From positions 1-12,724 of the forward strand of contig VGGT01000025.1 in assembly GCA_016868485.1 (NCBI GenBank): 12,724 nt of DNA, read 5' to 3'. Positions 1-5,385 of the stretch are shown one piece after another. Within the stretch, counting starts at the first letter, position 1; each line of letters starts with the position of its first letter. Position numbers and translations under genes: made by a program. Source of the stretch: Bacteroidota bacterium. GTDB lineage: Bacteria > Bacteroidota > Bacteroidia > UBA7662. The notes under the pieces were generated by a model. The model saw only the letters and a program-made list of their open reading frames with translations, ran no database searches and was not told the DNA's origin.

Positions 1-623
1 AATTGCGCATACCCCAAAATGCTGCCTGAAAGGGGTACAATCCAAAAGTTAAAATACTGTTCTGGATTCCAAATGGTTGCCGGCTTGATGGAACCATCCA
101 CATAAGAAGTGGTAAAATTGGTGCCTGAAGGGTAGGAATAGCGAACAATGCCTGTTGTGGAATTGCCTTGAGGGTCGCGGGTGGCCAAACAAAATTGAAT
201 ACCTGTGTTGGCTGCAACCGGACGAAATCCGGCTGGTGTATTGATCGTATCGGCATTTAAACGAGCAAAATCCTCGTTCAGAATCTGCAACTGAGATAAG
301 ATCTGAGCAGTCGATATGTTTTCTGTGGCCGTTCTGTACACCACATGAAACACAATGGGTAAGGTATAAACCGATTGCTCCGCTTGCGGCTCTTGTTCGT
401 TGCGTGCAATGGCCTGTGCCAACCAATCTTCGAACTGCGCCCTGGTTTCCGTAATTCTGCCTGTTTGCAGGTTCCATTCCTCCATCTCCGTACTGAAGCA
501 ACGAATGGGTGATGCCGTAGACTCGATTGCTGCTGGTAGTTGCTTGGACTGACCATATAGGGCAAACGACTGCATCAGGCCCAAAAAAATCCCTAAAACT
601 AGGGTCGTTGATTTCCTTTTCAT
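1..623 (-). CDS. Secreted M43-family zinc metalloprotease (cytophagalysin/pappalysin-like), N-terminal part, truncated by window edge
   Basis: This is an open frame of 207 complete codons from ATG 621-623 that runs off the left edge without a stop. Residues 1-24 form a signal peptide: a basic start (MKRK), a hydrophobic stretch, and a likely cleavage site near A21-G24. Residues 25-85 look like a propeptide. From residue 88 the sequence matches the start of the M43 catalytic domain as I remember the family: LPIVFHVVYR, then an ILSQLQILNEDFARLNADT segment (109-126), the FCLATRDPQGN strand (144-154), and YFNFWIVPL followed by ILGYAQF at the cut. The zinc-binding HExxH motif normally follows shortly after this point and lies outside the window, so catalytic competence cannot be judged. 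In Bacteroidota these enzymes are usually exported and often carry a type IX secretion C-terminal domain; that part is also unseen. The family call is by motif pattern only. Confidence 0.85.
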   Translation of the reverse strand, partial: MKRKSTTLVLGIFLGLMQSFALYGQSKQLPAAIESTASPIRCFSTEMEEWNLQTGRITETRAQFEDWLAQAIARNEQEPQAEQSVYTLPIVFHVVYRTATENISTAQILSQLQILNEDFARLNADTINTPAGFRPVAANTGIQFCLATRDPQGNSTTGIVRYSYPSGTNFTTSYVDGSIKPATIWNPEQYFNFWIVPLSGSILGYAQ

Positions 624-648
624 TTTTTGTACGTTTTTATGCAACCAG

Positions 649-656
649 CAACTTTA
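649..656 (-). promoter_or_regulatory. Weak candidate -7 element for the M43 protease
   Basis: On the minus strand this reads TAAAGTTG, one mismatch from the Bacteroidota -7 consensus TAnnTTTG. A TTTT (consensus TTTG or TTG) lies 19 bases upstream. It would leave a leader of about 20 bases before the ATG at 623. It is the only plausible promoter in the 58-base gap behind the methyltransferase gene, but the match is imperfect. Confidence 0.25.
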
Positions 657-681
657 CAAGACAATGAAAGCGGAGAAAAGT

Positions 682-1464
682 TTAAGATCCTGATGTTGAT
701 TTGGTACAAATCGCAAAATAATCGAGGCAATTGTTGGCCAGCGGTGCCACGAAATAGTCGGAAGCCGCAATATCATGTACCAAGCCTGTATTCGACCGGC
801 GCAGCATCATTCGGTTGGCTCGATTGGCCAAATCGTAGGGGATTTGCAGCCATTTTCGCGGTAAACGATGTTGGAGGTCGAACACATCGAAACGGGTAAA
901 CTTGCGCACAGACGCCCTATTTTTTTGGTAGTAGTCCATCACCTTTTCATTCCCAAAAATCCCCCGAAGCTCGGTGCCCTCTCGTCCAAAAACCCGCTCC
1001 AAAATCGCTTGCATGTCAACCGGCGTATATTCACGAACGTGCCAAGGATTCCGGCTGAGCGACATCAGTCGGTTGGGTGTTGTGAGCATGAGCACACCTC
1101 CTGGACGCAGAACCCGATATATTTCGCGCAAAAAATCAAGGTCTGCTTCAATGTGTTCGATGACCTGGAACGTCACCACGCAATCAAAAGAGTTATCGGG
1201 TGTATCGGGAATGGGCGGAAGATCTGCCCGAACCAAACGAACATGCTTGGCCACTGGGCGCGCTGGATCCAAGAATTTATCCATGCCAACATATTCGGCA
1301 CACAAGGGCGACAACAATTCCATTCCATAACCCTCACCTAATCCCAATTCCAATACGCGGCCGCTTATCGAAAGCGCTGCTGTTTGATAGGCGATCAGGT
1401 GCCTTTGAAAAATGGGATTTTCCGAAGCATCGAGGGCAGAGGATCGTTCTGCGGTTTGTAGCAT
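682..1464 (-). CDS. Class I SAM-dependent methyltransferase (Methyltransf_11 type)
   Basis: This 260-residue soluble protein has a Rossmann-fold methyltransferase domain at about residues 30-170. Motif I, the glycine-rich SAM loop, is VLELGLGEGYG at 37-47. The acidic residue after strand 2 is D62 (VGMDKF). D81 follows as the adenine-side acid, then FQVIEHI at 99-105 and LRPGGVLMLTTPN at 119-131. The C-terminal third (about 175-260) is not a standard domain I can name and probably sets substrate choice. The substrate is unknown: such proteins methylate small molecules, lipids, quinones or sugars, and nothing nearby decides it. It lies downstream of mutS on the same strand, but a perfect -7 element in the 55-base gap suggests its own promoter. 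There is no signal peptide or membrane segment. Confidence 0.85.
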   Translation of the reverse strand: MLQTAERSSALDASENPIFQRHLIAYQTAALSISGRVLELGLGEGYGMELLSPLCAEYVGMDKFLDPARPVAKHVRLVRADLPPIPDTPDNSFDCVVTFQVIEHIEADLDFLREIYRVLRPGGVLMLTTPNRLMSLSRNPWHVREYTPVDMQAILERVFGREGTELRGIFGNEKVMDYYQKNRASVRKFTRFDVFDLQHRLPRKWLQIPYDLANRANRMMLRRSNTGLVHDIAASDYFVAPLANNCLDYFAICTKSTSGS

Positions 1465-1501
1465 GATTTAAGTTTAAAAAAAACGCCGACCGAATATGCT
1501 G

Positions 1502-1509
1502 CAAAAATA
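1502..1509 (-). promoter_or_regulatory. -7 promoter element for the SAM methyltransferase
   Basis: The minus strand reads TATTTTTG, a perfect match to the Bacteroidota -7 consensus TAnnTTTG. It sits between the mutS stop and the ATG at 1464, and would give a leader of about 30-35 bases. I see no clear TTG -33 box at the usual 17-23 base spacing. A run of eight T residues lies in the leader, with no stem in front of it. Confidence 0.5.
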
Positions 1510-1519
1510 GCGAATCGAA

Positions 1520-4141
1520 TCAGGAAGCGGCCTCCACCCGGCGTTTGATTTCGTGCAGCACAAACAACGCTTCAACGGGGGTGGTCCGTTCAACATCGGT
1601 GGCTCGGAGCATCCGCTTAACTTCCTCCCAAATGGGATCGGATGGGGTAAACAGGCCCAACTGATGGGCTGTACCTAAACGCTTCTTCATGCGCTTTTGT
1701 CGGTCTGGTCGTTCTTCTTCCAGCTGACGTAAAAGCTCGTCGGCCCTACGCAATACGGTCTGGGGAACACCGGCCATGCGCGCTACATGGAGTCCAAAAC
1801 TGTGCTCACTGCCTCCAGGCAGGAGCTTGCGCGTGAAAATCAAGCGTCCATCTTGCTGGGCAATTGCCACATGGTAATTGTGAATTCGGTCGAATCGATC
1901 GGCCATGTCGTTGAGTTCATGGTAATGGGTAGCAAACAAAGTTCGGGGATGTATGGATGGATGTTCATGCAGGTACTCTGCAATCGACCATGCTATGGAA
2001 ATACCGTCGTAGGTACTCGTTCCCCGACCAATCTCATCCAACAAAATCAGCGAACGCGCCGAAACATTGTTTAAAATGGATGCTGTTTCCAGCATTTCAA
2101 CCATGAAAGTCGATTCACCGGCCGATAAATTATCCGATGCGCCCACCCGGGTGAAAATTTTATCGAACAAGCCCACCCGAGCCGCTTGCGCCGGCACATA
2201 GCCCCCCATCTGGGCCATGATCACCAGCAAGGCCGTCTGACGCAGGAGCGCGCTTTTGCCCGACATATTGGGCCCTGTAATCATCATCATCTGCTGATCC
2301 GAACAATACAGGACCATATCATGGGGCACATACGGCTCACCAGGGGGCAACAAGGTTTCGATCACAGGATGTCGGCCGCCCTTGATGTCCAAGACGAGTG
2401 AATCGTCCAAATCGGGGCAGGCATAACCGGCCTCCACCGCTTTCATGGCCAACGCCAACAAAGCATCGCAACGGGCCAACCAAGCGGCCATGGTCTGCAA
2501 CAATCCAATGTGGGGCTGTAATTGATCCAAAAGGCTGCGGTAGAGCCTTGCCTCAATGGCGGCAATCGACTCCTCGGCATGCATGTATTGATCCTCAAAT
2601 TCTTTCAATTCGGGGGTGATGTAGCGTTCAGCGTTCACCAGTGTTTGCTTGCGGATCCACCCGGCCGGCACTTTATCGCGGTGGGCATGGGTAACCTCCA
2701 AATAGAAGCCAAAGACCTGGTTGAAGCTGATTTTAAGGGAACTGATGCCGGTTTGCTGGATTTCGCGGTCCACCATTTGCTGCATGAATCCCTTAGCCCC
2801 GGTCGACAAGGAGCGCAAGTGGTCGAGTTCGGCATCAACCCCTTCTCCGATGATACCGGGTTTGGTCGATAGTGCGGGTGCATCGGGCGAAACAAACGCA
2901 TCGATCAAGGACCACACACCCGGGTCGAATGGCAGCGAGGCAATCCAATCGGTATCGAGCCGTTCATCTTCGGCTGCTTTTTGCATACACAACCGAATCG
3001 GTTCTATTTCCTGAAGTACGCTTTTCAGGTGAAGGAGCTCTCGTGGCTGTACCCTGTAGGTGGCCAGACGCGATAAAATACGTTCGAAATCACCCAGCCT
3101 ACCCAAATATGAAGCGAGTTCGTTGCGTCGAAGGGTTTGGTTCACCAAAGCCGAAACGAGCTGCTGACGCGTTCGAATGCGGCTGAGATCACTCAATGGA
3201 AAAAGAAGCCACCGCCGCAACAACCGGGCACCCATGGGTGTCGTGGCGCGATCAATGACCTGAAATAATGAGGTTCCACCGGTATGCGAAGCATCCACCA
3301 ATTCCAGGTTTCGAACGGTGAACCGATCCATCCACACAAATTGCTCTGCGTCGATCCGACTGAGTCGGGTGATGTGTGCCAAACGCGATTTATGCACCTC
3401 CGTGAGGTAATGCATGATGGCCCCCGCCGCCACAATACCCAATCCAAGCTCATCGACCCCGAATCCCTTGAGGCTAGGGGTCTGAAAATGCCGTTGAAGT
3501 AGATCGCGCCCATAATCGCCAGCAAAAACCCAGTCTTCGATGGGTTGCGTGGCTACTTTGGCCAGGCCTGGAGGTGGCGGCTCGTTGCGCTGCGCGCGTG
3601 GTATTAAAAATTCAGTGGGTTGATGATCGACCAACAAACGGATCATGTCGCTGTGGTTTCCCTCCGCCAGGTAAAAGGCACCCGTGCTTACATCCACCAA
3701 GGCGATTCCACTGCGACCCTGATCGCTGTGCACACAAGCCAGGTAATTGTTGCTTCGCTGGTCGAGTATTTTGTCGCTGAACACCACACCCGGAGTCAGG
3801 AGCTCTGTTACTTCCCGTTTCACGATGGTTTTGGTGGCCTTGGGGTCTTCCATTTGTTCGCATACGGCCACGCGTTGACCGGCTTTCACCAAACGTGGCA
3901 AATAGGTCTCCAAGGAATGATGGGGAAAACCAGCCAATTCCATGTCGGCAGCGGCTCCATTGGAACGACGGGTGAGTACAATACCGAGTATGGAGGAGGT
4001 CTTGATGGCATCTTCTCCGAAGGTCTCATAGAAATCACCCACCCGAAAAAGCAGCAAAGCCCCAGGGTGTTGTGCCTTCAACTGGTTGTACTGTTGCATT
4101 AATGGCGTTTCTTTGGACCCTGTCCCAGCCTTTTCTTTCAT
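1520..4141 (-). CDS. mutS: DNA mismatch repair protein MutS
   Basis: This is the mismatch-recognition ATPase that starts methyl-independent or methyl-directed DNA repair together with MutL. The 873-residue length is typical of MutS1. The N-terminal mismatch-binding domain carries the Phe-X-Glu wedge motif at F37-Y38-E39 in GDFYETF. Connector, lever and clamp domains follow at about 130-570. The ATPase domain has Walker A GPNMSGKS at 623-630, the signature DNLSAGESTFMVEMLETAS after it, and Walker B LILLDEIGRGTSTYDG with D702-E703. An ATHYHEL switch segment comes next. Near the C-terminus, QLGLF at 827-831 matches the beta-clamp binding pentapeptide. The start ATG at 4141 gives the usual short tail before TPLMQQYNQLK. 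Only 21 bases separate it from the divergent trmH-like gene, and I could not find a convincing -7 element there. All key residues are present; the gene looks intact. Confidence 0.98.
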   Translation of the reverse strand: MKEKAGTGSKETPLMQQYNQLKAQHPGALLLFRVGDFYETFGEDAIKTSSILGIVLTRRSNGAAADMELAGFPHHSLETYLPRLVKAGQRVAVCEQMEDPKATKTIVKREVTELLTPGVVFSDKILDQRSNNYLACVHSDQGRSGIALVDVSTGAFYLAEGNHSDMIRLLVDHQPTEFLIPRAQRNEPPPPGLAKVATQPIEDWVFAGDYGRDLLQRHFQTPSLKGFGVDELGLGIVAAGAIMHYLTEVHKSRLAHITRLSRIDAEQFVWMDRFTVRNLELVDASHTGGTSLFQVIDRATTPMGARLLRRWLLFPLSDLSRIRTRQQLVSALVNQTLRRNELASYLGRLGDFERILSRLATYRVQPRELLHLKSVLQEIEPIRLCMQKAAEDERLDTDWIASLPFDPGVWSLIDAFVSPDAPALSTKPGIIGEGVDAELDHLRSLSTGAKGFMQQMVDREIQQTGISSLKISFNQVFGFYLEVTHAHRDKVPAGWIRKQTLVNAERYITPELKEFEDQYMHAEESIAAIEARLYRSLLDQLQPHIGLLQTMAAWLARCDALLALAMKAVEAGYACPDLDDSLVLDIKGGRHPVIETLLPPGEPYVPHDMVLYCSDQQMMMITGPNMSGKSALLRQTALLVIMAQMGGYVPAQAARVGLFDKIFTRVGASDNLSAGESTFMVEMLETASILNNVSARSLILLDEIGRGTSTYDGISIAWSIAEYLHEHPSIHPRTLFATHYHELNDMADRFDRIHNYHVAIAQQDGRLIFTRKLLPGGSEHSFGLHVARMAGVPQTVLRRADELLRQLEEERPDRQKRMKKRLGTAHQLGLFTPSDPIWEEVKRMLRATDVERTTPVEALFVLHEIKRRVEAAS

Positions 4142-4162
4142 GGATGAAATCAGTTTTATTGC

Positions 4163-4690
4163 ATGCGCCAGTTGACCGCTCCCGAACTGAACCGTTTATC
4201 GCCTCTGGATTTCAAAAATAGCGAAAAATTGCCGGTCAGCCTGCTGCTCGAAAATGTACGCAGCATGCACAATGTGGGGTCGATTTTTCGAACGGCCGAT
4301 GCGTTTTGCTTGTCAACGATCTACCTCACCGGCATCACGGGTAGTCCACCCCACCGCGAAATCCACCGTTCGGCTTTGGGCGCTGAAGATACGGTAACAT
4401 GGGAACACCACCCGGATCCTCTGGCCTTCGCCAACCAATTGAAACAAAAAGGTCATGTCTTGGTGGCGGTAGAGATGACGAACGAGAGTGTCGGCTTGGA
4501 CCAATGGACTTGGGCATTTGGGCAGCCTTTGACGCTGATTTTGGGTAATGAAGTCGAAGGGGTGTCGCCAGAAATGCTGCAGCTATGCGTTGGCTCAGTC
4601 CACATTCCTCAGGGAGGCACCAAACATTCCCTGAATGTATCCGTCTGTGGGGGCGTGGTGGCCTGGGAATTGTATCGAAGGTGGAAGTAA
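4163..4690 (+). CDS. SpoU/TrmH-family RNA 2'-O-ribose methyltransferase
   Basis: This 175-residue single-domain SPOUT methyltransferase should transfer a methyl group from SAM to a ribose 2'-OH of tRNA or rRNA. The three SpoU motifs are clear. Motif 1 is LLENVRSMHNVGSIFRTADAF at about 28-48, with the catalytic-type Arg at R43. Motif 2 is LILGNEVEGVSPEML at 125-139. Motif 3, which forms the trefoil knot and the SAM and dimer contacts, is HIPQGG followed by SLNVSV at 147-161. It lacks the extra N-terminal substrate-binding domain of RlmB-like enzymes and is shorter than classical TrmH (over 200 residues), so the target nucleotide cannot be given. It is transcribed away from mutS, and its stop codon merges into a terminator hairpin shared with the convergent DUF2442 gene. 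The family call is strong; specificity is unknown. Confidence 0.93.
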   Translation: MRQLTAPELNRLSPLDFKNSEKLPVSLLLENVRSMHNVGSIFRTADAFCLSTIYLTGITGSPPHREIHRSALGAEDTVTWEHHPDPLAFANQLKQKGHVLVAVEMTNESVGLDQWTWAFGQPLTLILGNEVEGVSPEMLQLCVGSVHIPQGGTKHSLNVSVCGGVVAWELYRRWK

Positions 4691-4720
4691 AAAGACTGAT
4701 AACTTAACATCAATCTTTTT
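4689..4720. terminator. Bidirectional terminator hairpin between convergent genes
   Basis: The arms AAAAAGACTGAT (4689-4700) and ATCAATCTTTTT (4709-4720) pair over 12 positions with one C/A mismatch around an 8-base loop. The A-run on one side and T-run on the other make it usable from both strands. It overlaps the stop codons of both the trmH-like gene (4688-4690) and the DUF2442 gene (4710-4712). The stem is AU-rich, so the efficiency is uncertain. Confidence 0.6.
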
Positions 4721-5000
4721 TCTCAATTTTCCCCAAGTATAGATCATATACGGGGAATATCAAATCGTAATCGTTCCAATTCAAATTCCCATCAACTATT
4801 TCAAATTCTTTGAACTTGTTCTCGTCTAAGTATTTTCGAATCGATGGATGATATGAATTTTCGAGAAATGATTTAAAATCAACTAGCCTTTTTACTCCAT
4901 CATTAAAAACGATTCGGATTGCATAATCGCCAATATATAACGCCGACTTGATTTCTATCAAATCTGAATAACCTCTATTAAATTCTTCTACTATCTTCAT
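4710..5000 (-). CDS. DUF2442 domain protein, second gene of an AT-rich two-gene cassette
   Basis: This is a small cytosolic protein of 96 residues. From residue 20 it follows the DUF2442 pattern: ALYIGDYAIRIVFNDG (20-35), RLVDFKSFL (38-46), a central helix with YLDENKFKEFEI (57-68), then NLNWNDYDL and YDLY near the end. The function of DUF2442 is not established. The start ATG overlaps the stop of the upstream DUF4160 gene as ATGA (4997-5000), which implies translational coupling and a matched pair of products. Base composition is about 30% GC, far below the flanking genes, consistent with horizontal acquisition. By position and size it could be the antitoxin-like or partner subunit of the pair, but no DNA-binding motif is evident. 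Confidence 0.75.
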   Translation of the reverse strand: MKIVEEFNRGYSDLIEIKSALYIGDYAIRIVFNDGVKRLVDFKSFLENSYHPSIRKYLDENKFKEFEIVDGNLNWNDYDLIFPVYDLYLGKIEKKD

Positions 5001-5302
5001 TTAATACGTTTTGTGATTTTTTCAAACTCAATATTCTTGTGGTAGACAAAATAGTCAATCCATTTTTCGACTATTTTATATGAAAATTTCTCAAGGAATT
5101 CTTCAAAGTCCCTCAGCGTACTTCCCGTTAATGGAATTAAACCTTTGACTGGCTTAATTTTAATTTCAACAATCTTTCCTTCAATAATGTAGAATTCCGC
5201 CTTACTCTCAAATCCGTTATATTTTGCATGGACATGAATTGGTTCATGCTCATTTGAATAGAAATAAATCAGGATACCAAGGTATTCAAAGATTTTCGGC
5301 AT
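4997..5302 (-). CDS. DUF4160 domain protein, first gene of an AT-rich two-gene cassette
   Basis: This 101-residue protein begins with the characteristic DUF4160 block: MPKIFEYLGILIYFYSNEHE then PIHVHAKYNG. That block has the conserved H19-x-P21-x-H23-x-H25-A26 arrangement seen in this family, which could bind a metal or act in catalysis (inference). The middle, EFYIIEGKIVEIKIKPVKGL, is the usual strand pair. The C-terminal helices (about 63-101) are longer than in many family members. The biochemical function is unknown. Genes of this family are, as I recall, often next to DUF2442 genes and sometimes listed as candidate toxin-antitoxin loci; this is not proof of toxicity. It is transcribed first in the cassette, from a TTG-N19-TAAATTTG promoter, and overlaps the downstream gene by four bases. 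Confidence 0.75.
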   Translation of the reverse strand: MPKIFEYLGILIYFYSNEHEPIHVHAKYNGFESKAEFYIIEGKIVEIKIKPVKGLIPLTGSTLRDFEEFLEKFSYKIVEKWIDYFVYHKNIEFEKITKRIK

Positions 5303-5318
5303 TGACGCAAGATTTATT

Positions 5319-5348
5319 CAAATTTACTAAACTTTACGATTTCATCAA
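5319..5348 (-). promoter_or_regulatory. Promoter of the DUF4160-DUF2442 cassette
   Basis: The minus strand has a -33 TTG (5346-5348), a 19-base spacer, and a perfect -7 TAAATTTG (5319-5326), matching the Bacteroidota TTG/TAnnTTTG arrangement. Transcription would start about 13 bases before the ATG at 5302. It is the most complete promoter in the window and shows the cassette is not simply read through from the upstream receptor gene. Confidence 0.6.
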
Positions 5349-5385
5349 CGTCCCTTGATTGCAAAAAAATAGGTAGCCTGCCATC

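Noticed and set aside
49..501. Minus-strand open frame of 150 codons at the left end
   Set aside because: It is out of frame with the M43 protease reading, which has a signal peptide and a clear family match over the same bases.
1465..1484. T8 run before the methyltransferase gene as a mutS terminator
   Set aside because: No GC-rich stem precedes the run, and it lies downstream of the predicted methyltransferase promoter.
3620..4102. Long plus-strand open frame (160 codons) opposite mutS
   Set aside because: It lies wholly within the mutS gene on the other strand, shows no recognisable domain, and is expected from codon bias at this GC content.
4142..4162. Overlapping divergent promoters for mutS and the trmH-like gene
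   Set aside because: TAAAACTG and TTTTATTG resemble the -7 element in only four of six fixed positions and lack -33 boxes, so neither was called.
4690..5385. Target-site or attachment-site repeats flanking the AT-rich cassette
   Set aside because: Only six-base matches such as CATCAA were found at the two ends; this is not above chance, and no transposase or integrase is present.
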